From Halanaerobiales bacterium (GTDB taxonomy: Bacteria; Bacillota; Halanaerobiia; Halanaerobiales; DTU029), in assembly GCA_029981855.1 (NCBI GenBank), contig JARRCS010000004.1:26074-90073 (forward strand): a stretch of 64,000 nt of DNA. Reading direction: 5' to 3'. This document shows positions 51,343 through 60,360 of the stretch, piece by piece. Within the stretch, counting starts at the first letter, position 1, and every line of letters starts with the position of its first letter. A program made the translations under genes and the position numbers. The notes under the pieces are model-generated. The model saw nothing but the letters and a program-made list of their open reading frames with translations, had not been told where the DNA came from and did no database searches.

Positions 51343-52815
51343 CTAAGATAACTCCATTTTAAGGAAATTCCGTAACTTTTCCACGGGAAGATTATTATTC
51401 TGAGACTTATATTCTCTGATAACGCTTGTAATAATCTCCTTTCTTCCAAAGGAAAACTTACAGTAGGTACTAATCACTTTCTTTAGAGTCATTATTCTCG
51501 TTCCCTTTATCTTTGCTCCTCCCTCTGTGGCATCAATAAAGGTAATACCTTTATTCTCAGCGATGAATCTCTCAAATTTTCTCAGGTAAAGATAATAACT
51601 GGTAGAAGTATAGACTTTATCCTCAACAATTCCCTCAATCTCCCTTAACTGAGATATATCTTTTCTGGCATTACCATAAAAGGTATCCGAGGCATGGGTT
51701 ATCCCTTCCTTACTATAAGCGAAATCCTGACCGACAAAAATTATTGGATTTCCTCCAAGTTGGAGGGCAAAATCAAGAGCTGTCAGGGCAACGGTTCCTC
51801 CGGTTAGGATTCTACCCTTATCAACTTTTTCAGCCAGCCTATCCATAATTAAATCATCTTTCGCCAGCCCAATTATTTTAGGCCCCTTATAATTCTCAAC
51901 AACCTTCCAGTTGGTACCAAGAGTGTGTAATAAAGGAATATCGAGATCTTTATATTTACTGAAAACCCTGTCATAAACTATTTTTATTGGTTCAATTGTA
52001 ACTACAAAGTCTGGTCTAATCTCCCTCTTGAGCAGAGGGGTTAAAGCGGTATCAACAGAAATTATAACCCCTCTGTCTTTAATCTCCTCTAAAACATTAA
52101 TATTTTTATCCAGTGACGGCCCTGCTGAAATTATAAAAACAGGAACTTCTGAAAAAAGCCCTGTAAAGCTTTTAACTCCGATAGTCTTATTAACTAAGCT
52201 TATATTTTTAATTAGATTATTTTTAATTGCTCTACCCAATCTCTCACTGTTATACGAACTCACCCTTATTTCTTCTAGAATATCTTTAAAAAACAAGAAG
52301 CCATCTGGAATAATTTTTATTGACTGGGAATGAACAATAAGTTGGCTCACCGATGATGATAGATTATCAAGTAATAGTTGAATTTCTCTGGTGAAGGAGG
52401 CTGGCTCAGCAGCAAGAACAATCTTTACCCTCTCATCTCTCAAAACTCCTGTTAGATCCCGGTTCTCCAAGGCAAGTTTGAAAATATCTAAATTTGGAAC
52501 AATAATATTTAGAGCCTGTTCTCTCTTTAATCTCGATAATATCTCTTCCACATGATACCCCAGTCCAAAGCCTATCAAAACTATTGATTTTTTACCTGTT
52601 AGATCCTGGCTATCGGCAAACCTTATAGCCTCCCTCTGAGGATTATATAGACTATGCAGGAAAATATCCTCCCTGTCTTTTACATTAACCTTTACAGTAA
52701 ACTCTTCATTTTTTGTTTTTACTAACTTTAAATCTCTAAAAGTATTAAAATCAGCCAGTAGTTTTCTATCTTTTTCATCTAAACAACTTATATTTTTCTC
52801 ATATAAAGAAACCAT
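51343..52815 (-). CDS. Maf-type motility-associated glycosyltransferase (second copy)
   Basis: About 490 residues. DUF115/MptE-like core: VPVFIISAGPSLDKNINVLE, REIRPDFVVTIEPIKIVYDR, IIFVGQDFAYSKEGITHASD and FIDATEGGAKIKGTRIMTLK. These are the motifs of Maf enzymes that transfer nonulosonic acid to Ser/Thr of flagellin. About 120 residues shorter than the other copy. The ATG at 52815 has AGGTGG upstream; the GTG at 52824 is inside that site. Confidence 0.87.
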   Translation of the reverse strand: MVSLYEKNISCLDEKDRKLLADFNTFRDLKLVKTKNEEFTVKVNVKDREDIFLHSLYNPQREAIRFADSQDLTGKKSIVLIGFGLGYHVEEILSRLKREQALNIIVPNLDIFKLALENRDLTGVLRDERVKIVLAAEPASFTREIQLLLDNLSSSVSQLIVHSQSIKIIPDGFLFFKDILEEIRVSSYNSERLGRAIKNNLIKNISLVNKTIGVKSFTGLFSEVPVFIISAGPSLDKNINVLEEIKDRGVIISVDTALTPLLKREIRPDFVVTIEPIKIVYDRVFSKYKDLDIPLLHTLGTNWKVVENYKGPKIIGLAKDDLIMDRLAEKVDKGRILTGGTVALTALDFALQLGGNPIIFVGQDFAYSKEGITHASDTFYGNARKDISQLREIEGIVEDKVYTSTSYYLYLRKFERFIAENKGITFIDATEGGAKIKGTRIMTLKKVISTYCKFSFGRKEIITSVIREYKSQNNNLPVEKLRNFLKMELS

Positions 52816-52824
52816 CTGGTCCAC

Positions 52825-53400
52825 CTAATTCTCCGGCTCACTCTGTTCCTTTACTTCCTTCACCAACTCCAGATAGTCTTCCAGCACAGGCACCAGTTCA
52901 TATTCAAGAATATCATTTAATAATACTATATCCTGCCTTTCCATTGCATCTAGCAGCTCTTCCATGGTTCCCTGCCAATTATTAATGAATTCCTTAGTAC
53001 TATCTACTTCCCCCATACTTATCAGACTGCCTAGTAAGGTATTTAACCATTCCAGGCCCTCCAGACCCTGGCTAAGCAGTTTAAAGGATTCAGCTTCCCT
53101 ACCCTGGTTAAATTTATTGATAATCTCCTCTACACCTGAAATAAACTGAAGGATATAGTTTTCAGCTTCAACCAGTGTATCCCTGGTAAGATCCTTGACA
53201 TTCTTGCTAATAATCTTGAGTTCCTCAATGGGTTTAATCTTTTCCAACTCTTCTTCAGTAAAGCCTGTAATATTCTCCCCATCGGCGATCACCTCAGTTA
53301 CAACAAACCCTGCTACCTCAATTGCATCAATTACATCACCGATGTTTTCATAATTAGCCTTCTCCAGTTCAATATCGGCACCATAGATCGTCACTCTCAT
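52825..53400 (-). CDS. Hypothetical helical protein between two Maf genes
   Basis: 191 residues. The first ~60 residues look like a small alpha-beta domain (MRVTIYGADIELEKANYENI, VAGFVVTEVIADGENITGF); the rest is a run of long acidic helices (EFINNWQGTMEELLDAMERQ) with no cysteine and no membrane segment. The shape of the second part recalls export chaperones such as FliS/FliT, but there is no motif match. It overlaps the first Maf by one base and abuts the second, so it is fully coupled to both. An adaptor for glycosylation is a plausible guess. Confidence 0.6.
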   Translation of the reverse strand: MRVTIYGADIELEKANYENIGDVIDAIEVAGFVVTEVIADGENITGFTEEELEKIKPIEELKIISKNVKDLTRDTLVEAENYILQFISGVEEIINKFNQGREAESFKLLSQGLEGLEWLNTLLGSLISMGEVDSTKEFINNWQGTMEELLDAMERQDIVLLNDILEYELVPVLEDYLELVKEVKEQSEPEN

Positions 53401-55247
53401 TATTTTTCCTCCTTAGTTAATATGCAGTAGTTTTCTTTCATAATCTCCAGGGTTCTATTACTACCGGTAATTAATCTATTATAAAAATCTACAGTCTGGT
53501 TTAACACCTGCATATCTCCCTTATAAAAATCCCTTTTAAAATAGACATCAAAGATTTCTGATTCAAAAAAGATGATATTATTTTTTAATGAATTAATCCG
53601 CTCATTAATTTCTCCCAGTTGAGAAGAAAGATTATCAACCATCTCCTCTTCAAAAGACGGAGCGTCAATTAACCGGTCAATCAACCTCAGCCCTTTTTCT
53701 GCTAATTCTTTAACCTCTGCTATACCACCAATTATTTTTTTTAGCTCTATAAGCAATTCTTCACCCCACTGGGGAGTAAAGGATAATATTTCTGTCAGTA
53801 ATCTATCTTTTGCACCTATCTCTTTCTGACAATATTTATCTACCACCTTTTCCAGGGTCATCAATTCAGTACCCTCAATCCGGGCCCCACCCTCTGTCGC
53901 ATCAATAAACTTGATCTCGGTGCCCATATTTTTCATCACTCTGATACTTCTATTAAACCATTGTAAATAGTTATAAAAATCTCCCCTGGTCCAGACCGGG
54001 TCACCATTAATATCCTTTATTTTAAAGTATTTCTTGCCCGAAACTTTCATATCCTCCTCTACCGTTCTCCTGAAGACATTTCCTTCAGCATGAGTATAAT
54101 TACCGGTTAAAGCCAGGTCCTGCCCGACAAAAACGATGGGGTCAGCCTGTAAGTAATAGGCGAAAACAAAGGCTAGATGTGCCACTGAACCTCCAGTAGG
54201 CATCCTTCCTTTGTAATCCATATATTGTTCAAGCCAACTCAAAATGTAATCTTCAGTTACATCCATGAAAGTAGGAGCCATAATTTTGGGCCCTGGCCAG
54301 TCGTTAAAAATTTTGGGCTGGACCCTGGGACAGGCAACCAGAATTGTTTCTTTTAATCTTTCATAATTTACCCCCTCTAAATACTTAAAAATCTCTTTTT
54401 TTCCATCAAGGACCGTAAGGATATCGGGGATAATATCCCTGGATAATAATGTTTTTAAGGAAGCATCAATAGCAATTATCAAGCCCTTTCCTTTTGCTTT
54501 TTTTAAATGATTAACATTCTTTTGTAGGGAAGGACCGGCAGCAACCAGAAATGCAGGCTGACCCTGGGCAAAACCCTTAAATCTAACATAACCGGGAGTA
54601 TTGATAAGCAGAGTTAAATTCTTTAAAAAATTTAGATTCCAGGTCTTACCATCTTTAATAGTAGTCACTTTATTACCGATAATTTTATTCAACAATTCAT
54701 TCATAACTTCATGGAATAAAAGAGAGAATTTTCCAGAATATTTAATAGCTGATGGTAGTATAAGGAAATCAATTTCTTCAAAAAAAGAATTAATATTATC
54801 ATCAATAAAATCAAATAATTCCTGGTCCTCAATTTTATTCTTAATTAAAAAATAAAAATTGGTAGAATTAAAAACTTGACTGAAATCGTGAAGTTTCAAA
54901 GCTTCTTTAACTAAGACAGGCTTATTTTCTATTACAAAGACTTTAATTTTTTTATCTTTTAACACATCAAATAATCCCAAAAGGTGATAACCAAGGCCAA
55001 AACCAAATACTACTATTGAATTCACTCTGTCCAGATCGATCTGTTCTACCAACCGCTGTGCCTCCCGCTCAGGATTATATTTACTGTGTACTAAAAGGAA
55101 AGTTCCATCAACATTCATAATAGCAGTTCTGGAACCATTTTGGGCCTCAATCATTTCTATTTTATAACCATCACTCTCAGCTCTTTTTATTTCCTTGACT
55201 ATTTCAGGATGTTCTCTTTCCATGATTTCTAGATTTTTCTGTAACAT
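53400..55247 (-). CDS. Maf-type motility-associated glycosyltransferase (first copy)
   Basis: 615 residues. An N-terminal domain (about 1-200) is followed by the MptE-like catalytic core (PAFLVAAGPSLQKNVNHLKK, SRDIIPDILTVLDGKKEIFK, PIVFVGQDLALTGNYTHAEG, FIDATEGGARIEGTELMTLE) and a C-terminal helical extension of about 120 residues. Maf enzymes put pseudaminic or legionaminic acid on flagellin before export. It lies just after fliD, the usual spot, and the pse genes follow, which supports a pseudaminic-type donor. Confidence 0.9.
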   Translation of the reverse strand: MLQKNLEIMEREHPEIVKEIKRAESDGYKIEMIEAQNGSRTAIMNVDGTFLLVHSKYNPEREAQRLVEQIDLDRVNSIVVFGFGLGYHLLGLFDVLKDKKIKVFVIENKPVLVKEALKLHDFSQVFNSTNFYFLIKNKIEDQELFDFIDDNINSFFEEIDFLILPSAIKYSGKFSLLFHEVMNELLNKIIGNKVTTIKDGKTWNLNFLKNLTLLINTPGYVRFKGFAQGQPAFLVAAGPSLQKNVNHLKKAKGKGLIIAIDASLKTLLSRDIIPDILTVLDGKKEIFKYLEGVNYERLKETILVACPRVQPKIFNDWPGPKIMAPTFMDVTEDYILSWLEQYMDYKGRMPTGGSVAHLAFVFAYYLQADPIVFVGQDLALTGNYTHAEGNVFRRTVEEDMKVSGKKYFKIKDINGDPVWTRGDFYNYLQWFNRSIRVMKNMGTEIKFIDATEGGARIEGTELMTLEKVVDKYCQKEIGAKDRLLTEILSFTPQWGEELLIELKKIIGGIAEVKELAEKGLRLIDRLIDAPSFEEEMVDNLSSQLGEINERINSLKNNIIFFESEIFDVYFKRDFYKGDMQVLNQTVDFYNRLITGSNRTLEIMKENYCILTKEEK

Positions 55248-55275
55248 CTATTTAACTCACCCCAAACTGAAATAG

Positions 55276-55305
55276 TAAAAAACAACCCAGGATGAAAATC
55301 CTGAG
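55276..55305 (-). terminator. Intrinsic terminator after fliD
   Basis: On the minus strand a stem CTCAGGAT/ATCCTGGG (one G-U pair, TTTC loop; 55305-55298 with 55293-55286) is followed by TTGTTTTTT. It lies between fliD and the first maf gene, so the late filament unit probably ends here in part. Confidence 0.7.
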
Positions 55306-55314
55306 CAGTATAGG

Positions 55315-55336
55315 ATATATATATATATATATATAT
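55315..55336. repeat. (AT)11 dinucleotide repeat downstream of fliD
   Basis: Eleven AT units in a row lie 13 bases after the fliD stop and before its terminator. Such tracts are prone to length change. It is not in a coding region, so any effect would be on message stability or on a promoter for the maf gene. Confidence 0.9.
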
Positions 55337-55349
55337 CTTCAAATGGCAA

Positions 55350-56963
55350 CTAACTCCAGAATCCCATAGATCCAATCTGGGCAGCCAGCCAGTTACCCTG
55401 ATTCTGCATCTGAGCTATCATCTGTTCCATTCGGGTAAACTGATTTCTGAGATTATCTTCTCTGATAGCCAATTGTCGTTCTAAGTCTGCAATATCTTCA
55501 TCTAGATAATCAACCTCATTTTCAAGGGTATCTATTCTTCCAGTAACATAGCCTTCGAAGTTATCAATAGCCAGATCAACCTGCTCTATTACCTGGTCCA
55601 TAACACCATTAACCCCAACAAACCGCTGTTTAACATCTGATAGATTATTCTCTAAAGCCTCATCCAGTTCCTCATCATCAATAGATAACTTACCATTTTT
55701 GTCGACCTCAATCCCAAAAAGAGAGATAGCATTTTTCTCAAAGGTTCCTGGTAGCAATAAATCCTTTAGCACCTGGCTATCACTACCGGTTAAATCAACC
55801 GGTCTATTATCATTACTTTCTATTACAATACGGTTATCTTCAACATAGGAAGTAACTCCACTGATCCCATCAATGGCTTTAGCGATGTCTTCTAGACTCT
55901 CACTGCCGGTAAAACTGATAGTATTGGTGCTGCCGTTGGCTGTTATAACTAGATCTCCCCCTGCAGATAATGGATTATTAGGAAGCCAGTCCTCGGAGCT
56001 CACTGTAGTTAAAGCAGGAACTACACTGTTATATAAACGGCTTTCTATACTTCTTAAAGTAGAATCCCCCTGTAAAATAGCTTCCTTACCAGTATACTGA
56101 GCCAGCTTATCCTGGAGGGCATTATACGTTTCAACAAAGGCTTTGATTTTTTTCTTCATTGCTTCTTTATCTGCTTCAACAGTCAGGGTAGCTTTGGTAT
56201 TTAATTTTCCTTCCAGTTGTAAGGTAACTCCTTCAATTACATCATCAATAGTGTTACTTTCTCTGGTAATTGTAAGGCTATCAACAGTAAACTCTGCATT
56301 TTGAGCCTGTTGCAGTTCATGTTGAATGATATTGGTAGCATCAACAATATCCAGTTCCTGCAAGACACTGTTACTATCAGTAAAAGATAATTCATTAGAT
56401 GTACCGCTATTGGCACTCTCAATTACCAGGGTATTATCAATAATGGACGCCTCTACCAGTTTATTACCATCACCATCATCATTCCCGGAGGCATTATTTA
56501 TTGCATCCATCACATCATTTAATGAATCATCTCCGGTAACTGTTACAGTAAAGCTCTCTCCACCGGCCAGACTTATGGTAAAGGTACCGCCAGTATCATC
56601 TGCTCCCAGATTTAAATCACTTGTCGAATCACTCTGCCGGGCAGAGGCAACCCGGTGGGACTGAGCCAGTTTAGTAACTTCAATCTCATAAATGCCAGAC
56701 TGGGCTTCAGAGGTAGCTGTTGCTGTAACCACCTCTTCGTCACTACTGGACGCTGACATCTGGTCAAAGACTTCTTCTAAGTCCTTAGCTTTCGTTTTTA
56801 AGGTATCAAGACTGGTATTAACAGCCCGGAAAGCATTAATCTGATCATTTAGCTCATCCTGCCTGTTCTCTAATCTTCTGACAGGTGTTCTTTCAATCCA
56901 CATTATCTGATTGATAATCTTATCTATGTCAAGTCCACTGAAACCATTAAGGGTTATACCCAA
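55350..56963 (-). CDS. fliD: Filament cap protein FliD
   Basis: 537 residues. FliD_N: GITLNGFSGLDIDKIINQIM and IERTPVRRLENRQDELNDQI. Middle domain is Ser/Thr/Asp-rich with TITRESNTIDDVIEGVTLQL (flagellin-hook-IN-type motif). FliD_C ends in a coiled coil NLRNQFTRMEQMIAQMQNQG. FliD caps the filament and folds flagellin subunits. Start is TTG at 56963 with AGGAGG 9 bases before. Confidence 0.94.
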   Translation of the reverse strand: MGITLNGFSGLDIDKIINQIMWIERTPVRRLENRQDELNDQINAFRAVNTSLDTLKTKAKDLEEVFDQMSASSSDEEVVTATATSEAQSGIYEIEVTKLAQSHRVASARQSDSTSDLNLGADDTGGTFTISLAGGESFTVTVTGDDSLNDVMDAINNASGNDDGDGNKLVEASIIDNTLVIESANSGTSNELSFTDSNSVLQELDIVDATNIIQHELQQAQNAEFTVDSLTITRESNTIDDVIEGVTLQLEGKLNTKATLTVEADKEAMKKKIKAFVETYNALQDKLAQYTGKEAILQGDSTLRSIESRLYNSVVPALTTVSSEDWLPNNPLSAGGDLVITANGSTNTISFTGSESLEDIAKAIDGISGVTSYVEDNRIVIESNDNRPVDLTGSDSQVLKDLLLPGTFEKNAISLFGIEVDKNGKLSIDDEELDEALENNLSDVKQRFVGVNGVMDQVIEQVDLAIDNFEGYVTGRIDTLENEVDYLDEDIADLERQLAIREDNLRNQFTRMEQMIAQMQNQGNWLAAQIGSMGFWS

Positions 56964-56990
56964 CTTTGCTCACCTCCTTTGTAAAAGAGG

Positions 56991-57026
56991 AAAAAGCCAA
57001 CCGACAAAGATGCCGGCCGGCTTTTT
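56991..57026 (-). terminator. Strong intrinsic terminator after flagellin
   Basis: On the minus strand a 13-bp stem AAAAAGCCGGCCG/CGGTTGGCTTTTT (two G-U pairs) with a 10-base loop ends in a T-run. It lies 20 bases after the flagellin stop. It would separate the abundant flagellin message from fliD. Confidence 0.85.
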
Positions 57027-57046
57027 TAAAGAATAAAACTATCCAA

Positions 57047-57880
57047 TTAACCTAGAAGCTGTAAAACACTCTGGGGCCTCATATTAGCCTGAGCTAGCAT
57101 AGCAGTACCGGCCTGGGACAGAATCTGAGCCTTAGTCAACTTGGACATTTCCAGAGCCATATCAACGTCACGGATTCTTGATTCAGAAGCCTGCAGATTC
57201 TCTCTGGTGGTATCCAGGTTCTTGATAGTATGTTCTAACCTGTTCTGGACAGCACCAAGTTTAGCTCTCTCTTCAGAAACAGCATTGATGGCATTATCAA
57301 GACTTTGGATAGCGGAATTAGCAGCACTTTGAGTATCAATAGTGACAGTTGTGCCAATATTTAAAGTACTACCACTTGCTGTCATATTACTAATTTCAAG
57401 TGTAATACTTTGCCCTGAATTTGCACCAATGTGGAATGTAAGAGCATTACTTGTACCACTAAAAGTCCCATCGAGTAATACCTTGGTATTAAACTCAGTC
57501 TGAGTAGCGATCCGGGTAATTTCAGTACGTAACTGGCTGAACTCACTAGCCAGTTTTGCCCGGTCTGTTGAAGTATTGGTATCATTTGCAGCCTGTACAG
57601 CCAGGTCCCTCATCCGGCGAAGGATACTGTGGGTTTCCTGCAGTCCACCTTCCGCAGTCTGAATCAGAGAAATTGCGTCCTGAGCATTACGGGCTGCCTG
57701 TTCCAGACCACTGATCTGAGCCCTCATTTTCTCAGAGATGGCCAGTCCGGCAGCATCATCTGCAGCCCTGTTGATCCTGTACCCTGAAGATAACTTTTCC
57801 ATCGATTTACTCATCATATTGTTGGTAACAGTTAAATTCCTCAGGGCATTCATGGAAGCAATGTTGTGATTAATCCTCAT
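57047..57880 (-). CDS. fliC: Flagellin (FliC/Hag), short type
   Basis: 277 residues. The N-terminal D0-D1 part is [20 protein letters not shown] and [20 protein letters not shown], ending in [20 protein letters not shown]; the C-terminal D1-D0 part is [20 protein letters not shown]-like ([20 protein letters not shown]) ending [14 protein letters not shown]. The central variable region is only about 45 residues and Ser/Thr-rich ([38 protein letters not shown]), good targets for Maf glycosylation. The leader has a CsrA-type hairpin and a sigma-28-like promoter. Confidence 0.96.
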   Translation of the reverse strand: MRINHNIASMNALRNLTVTNNMMSKSMEKLSSGYRINRAADDAAGLAISEKMRAQISGLEQAARNAQDAISLIQTAEGGLQETHSILRRMRDLAVQAANDTNTSTDRAKLASEFSQLRTEITRIATQTEFNTKVLLDGTFSGTSNALTFHIGANSGQSITLEISNMTASGSTLNIGTTVTIDTQSAANSAIQSLDNAINAVSEERAKLGAVQNRLEHTIKNLDTTRENLQASESRIRDVDMALEMSKLTKAQILSQAGTAMLAQANMRPQSVLQLLG

Positions 57881-57890
57881 TAAATATCAT

Positions 57891-57929
57891 CCTCCTTGAT
57901 ATAATATTTTTGAAAGCATCCTTGCTTTC
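57891..57929 (-). promoter_or_regulatory. CsrA-binding sites in the flagellin leader
   Basis: Minus-strand hairpin GAAAGC-AAGGAT-GCTTTC (57929-57912) shows GGA in its loop and reads CAAGGATG, the full core of the CsrA SELEX consensus (CARGGAUG). The flagellin Shine-Dalgarno CAAGGAGGATG (57896-57887) repeats CAAGGA. Two sites, one overlapping the ribosome site, are the known arrangement in Bacillus hag messages. Confidence 0.7.
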
Positions 57930-57941
57930 ATTTATCTCAAC

Positions 57942-57974
57942 CATCTCCCTAATAGTCACATTATTAGTGAGATG
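57942..57974 (-). ncRNA. Upstream leader hairpin in the flagellin message
   Basis: Minus-strand stem CATCTC-A-CTAATA / TATTAG-G-GAGATG with a 7-base loop (12 paired bases, one mismatch). It lies just upstream of the CsrA hairpin in the same leader and may stabilise the message or help CsrA binding. Confidence 0.5.
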
Positions 57975-58018
57975 GAAGGATACAAATGATAATTAAAAAA
58001 TATTATAATCTATTATTA

Positions 58019-58045
58019 TTATCGTAAAACGTCAGTTATTTATTA
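58019..58045 (-). promoter_or_regulatory. Sigma-28-type promoter of flagellin
   Basis: Minus strand TAAT (58045-58042), 15-base spacer, TACGATAA (58026-58019). Consensus is TAAA-N15-GCCGATAA, so 9 of 12 bases match and the spacing is exact. Transcription would begin near 58012, giving a leader of about 130 bases. The match is moderate, and no better candidate is seen in the gap. Confidence 0.45.
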
Positions 58046-58091
58046 ATATAAAAATAGCGATAATAATATAAAATAGAATAAATATATTACT

Positions 58092-58355
58092 CTATCTCTG
58101 TTTTTCTTCTTCTTTTACCCTTTTTACTCTTTTTTTCAATAAATCAGCAAAATCTGAGGGTAATTTAGATTTTTTGTTAGCTGCCAGCAGATTCTCTTTT
58201 TGAATTTCCTGATATACTTCTTCCCTGTGAATCATAACTGATTTAGGAGCTTCGATTCCTAACTGTACCCGGTTATTATCTATTTCTATAATTATAATCT
58301 TTATTTCATCATTAATAATAATGCTCTCATCCTTTTTCCTGGTTAAAATTAACAT
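58092..58355 (-). CDS. csrA: Carbon storage regulator CsrA
   Basis: 87 residues. MLILTRKKDESIIINDEIKI and RVQLGIEAPKSVMIHREEVY are the conserved CsrA core; the tail is extended and basic (KKRVKRVKEEEKQR). CsrA blocks flagellin translation and is freed or held by FliW. The ATG at 58355 follows AGGGGGCAGATT and lies 10 bases after fliW. Confidence 0.95.
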   Translation of the reverse strand: MLILTRKKDESIIINDEIKIIIIEIDNNRVQLGIEAPKSVMIHREEVYQEIQKENLLAANKKSKLPSDFADLLKKRVKRVKEEEKQR

Positions 58356-58365
58356 AATCTGCCCC

Positions 58366-58815
58366 CTAACCTGGTACTCCTTTTGCAACATTATCTTTCC
58401 TGAATAAATAGTAACGGGTGGGATAATCCTTTTTTAAAATGATCTGTCCAGCTTTACGGTTTTTGGCATTAATAATTATTGGTGCTTTAAGGTTTGTACT
58501 AACAAAACTCCCCTCTTCACCGATTACTACCAGAGTATAAATCACTACATCATCAGCACTCCCTAATTCTATTTTTTTCTGGAATTTTTCACTCAAACTA
58601 ATCTCATAATCTTCAACAAATTGCAGAGGATTAATCATAATAAAGGAAAGCTCTGGTTCTTCCACAGACTGGAGCCAGTAAAAAACTTCATCATCTAAAC
58701 TATCTATTATAGCAAACTCTTTATAGTCTTCAAAACCGAGGATGCTTTCGGTAAAACTAATAATCTTTTCCTCTTCAACCTCTATTATACCAAAATTAGT
58801 TGTTTCAATTTTCAT
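58366..58815 (-). CDS. fliW: Flagellar assembly factor FliW
   Basis: 149 residues. FTESILGFEDYKEFAIID, VFYWLQSVEEPELSFIMINP and LKAPIIINAKNRKAGQIIL are the FliW motifs. FliW binds flagellin when it accumulates and otherwise binds CsrA to block it. The neighbouring csrA and flagellin genes complete the partner switch. Confidence 0.94.
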   Translation of the reverse strand: MKIETTNFGIIEVEEEKIISFTESILGFEDYKEFAIIDSLDDEVFYWLQSVEEPELSFIMINPLQFVEDYEISLSEKFQKKIELGSADDVVIYTLVVIGEEGSFVSTNLKAPIIINAKNRKAGQIILKKDYPTRYYLFRKDNVAKGVPG

Positions 58816-58847
58816 ATATCTCCATCTCCCTAGATAAAATGTAATTA

Positions 58848-59423
58848 CTAAACCTTATAATCAATTAACCGTCCTGAAACATCTATTTGCAATTCACCTT
58901 TCTGGATAAGGTAAATTTTAAGATCATCAGGTTGATAATCTACTTTAGGGAGTATATAATCACTCTCAACTTCTAGTCTGGTCTGGCCGCCTTTTACCTC
59001 CAATTTTGGAGTCTTAACCTTAATCTCAGGGGCAGACCTGGGAATAGTGGTTAAAATAGGTTCTCTATTTTCTTCATCCAGCTCCTTCCGGGCCAGTTCG
59101 GCAATAGCATTTCCACCTAACTCTATTTTAGCCAGCCGGTCACCCTCACTGACTATCTCAGTTAATGCCCGAGTACACTTCCTATTCGCTTTTCCCTGTA
59201 AATACCGGGTAAGGGAAGTAAATTTCCTTAAATTTAAATCTTCCAGCGGTTTAGTTTGATCTATTTCAATCCTGGCCGCTGGATTATCAATCTGGAAGGG
59301 TTTATCCTTCTTATATTCCAGTTCCATATTAGGTGTACCCATTTTTAACCGAAAATAACCGGGTATTCTTTCAATCCCAATCCTGCCAAAAATATATCGG
59401 ACTGTCAACCGGGGGAAATCCAA
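58848..59423 (-). CDS. DUF6470 family protein
   Basis: About 191 residues. The family start (PRLTVRYIFGRIGIERIPG) and the linked repeats PAARIEIDQTKPLEDLNLRK and TIPRSAPEIKVKTPKLEVKG are visible; the sequence is rich in beta strands. Always found between flgL and fliW in this clade, function unknown. TTG at 59423 with AGGGGG 8 bases before it is preferred to the GTG at 59432, which lies in the ribosome site. Confidence 0.8.
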   Translation of the reverse strand: MDFPRLTVRYIFGRIGIERIPGYFRLKMGTPNMELEYKKDKPFQIDNPAARIEIDQTKPLEDLNLRKFTSLTRYLQGKANRKCTRALTEIVSEGDRLAKIELGGNAIAELARKELDEENREPILTTIPRSAPEIKVKTPKLEVKGGQTRLEVESDYILPKVDYQPDDLKIYLIQKGELQIDVSGRLIDYKV

Positions 59424-59440
59424 GGATAACACCCCCTAAT

Positions 59441-60349
59441 TTACTTTAAAAAATTAATTAATGATGGCATTATTATACGAGCTCCGACAGCTAAAGCTGC
59501 CCGATAAACATTCTCCTCATTTTTAAGTTTCATAATTGTCTCAGGTATGTCAACATCCTTAGTGTTGGAAAGAATCTTGGAATATTCCACTTCCTGAGTT
59601 TCCAATCTGGTCTTGACCAGTTCCAGTCTCTGCTGGCGGGCACCCACCCTGGCCCTGGCAGCAAGGGTCTTTTCAATATGCTGGTCAATCTTACTTATAC
59701 TATTATTGATACCAGGTATATCACCAGTAGCCAGACTATTACTCAATTCCTTTAGATCAGCAAAGATCTGACTGAACCCTCCGTTACCTACATCTTTACC
59801 CGATATATTGATCTCTACAATTGAACCCTCAAATATCTCTCTCTTAATCTGAGCTTGAGAAATAGTCCCACTGTCCAGATAGTCAGCAGGATTTATTGTA
59901 TTCCCATCTTTATAGGGTTTTATCTTGGTTTTAGTTCCGTTGAAAATATACCGGTCACCATATTTACTGTTACCTATCTCAATCAAGTGTTTCTTTATCT
60001 GCTCAACCTCTTCCTGCATTTTAGCACGTTCATTATTTGTCCAGGTACCGTTAGCACCCTTAACAGCAATATCTCTTATTCTGCGTAAGGTTTTCACCAC
60101 ATCATCAAGGGCCTGATCGGTAATAGCTAGCCACCTAATACCTGTCTCTGCATTGTCGGCGTACTGGTTATTAAATTTAATGGTTGTTTCTAGTTTTAAA
60201 GACTTGGCAGCATCAATGGCGTTATCAGAGATCTGGCTAAATTTCGCCCCGTTAGATAACTGGTTCATATATTTATTTAATCTTCTACTGCTTTCCCGAT
60301 AGTTTTTCATGAAGTCATTAATAATAATATTATTGGTAATACGCGTCAT
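59441..60349 (-). CDS. flgL: Hook-filament junction protein FlgL
   Basis: 302 residues. RITNNIIINDFMKNYRESSR, SNGAKFSQISDNAIDAAKSL and the flagellin-like GDRYIFNGTKTKIKPY block, then C-terminal TIMKLKNEENVYRAALAVGA. Shorter than many FlgL proteins but complete. Joins the hook-FlgK to the filament. Lies 11 bases after flgK. Confidence 0.93.
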   Translation of the reverse strand: MTRITNNIIINDFMKNYRESSRRLNKYMNQLSNGAKFSQISDNAIDAAKSLKLETTIKFNNQYADNAETGIRWLAITDQALDDVVKTLRRIRDIAVKGANGTWTNNERAKMQEEVEQIKKHLIEIGNSKYGDRYIFNGTKTKIKPYKDGNTINPADYLDSGTISQAQIKREIFEGSIVEINISGKDVGNGGFSQIFADLKELSNSLATGDIPGINNSISKIDQHIEKTLAARARVGARQQRLELVKTRLETQEVEYSKILSNTKDVDIPETIMKLKNEENVYRAALAVGARIIMPSLINFLK

Positions 60350-60360
60350 AATAACCCTCC

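Noticed and set aside
56620-56632. TTGTCGAA (Spo0A-like) within fliD
   Set aside because: Inside coding sequence, single copy, no promoter nearby; taken as chance.
58860-58900. CATCTATTTGCAATT in the DUF6470 gene as a fourth copy of the intergenic repeat
   Set aside because: Within coding sequence and similarity stops after about 14 bases.
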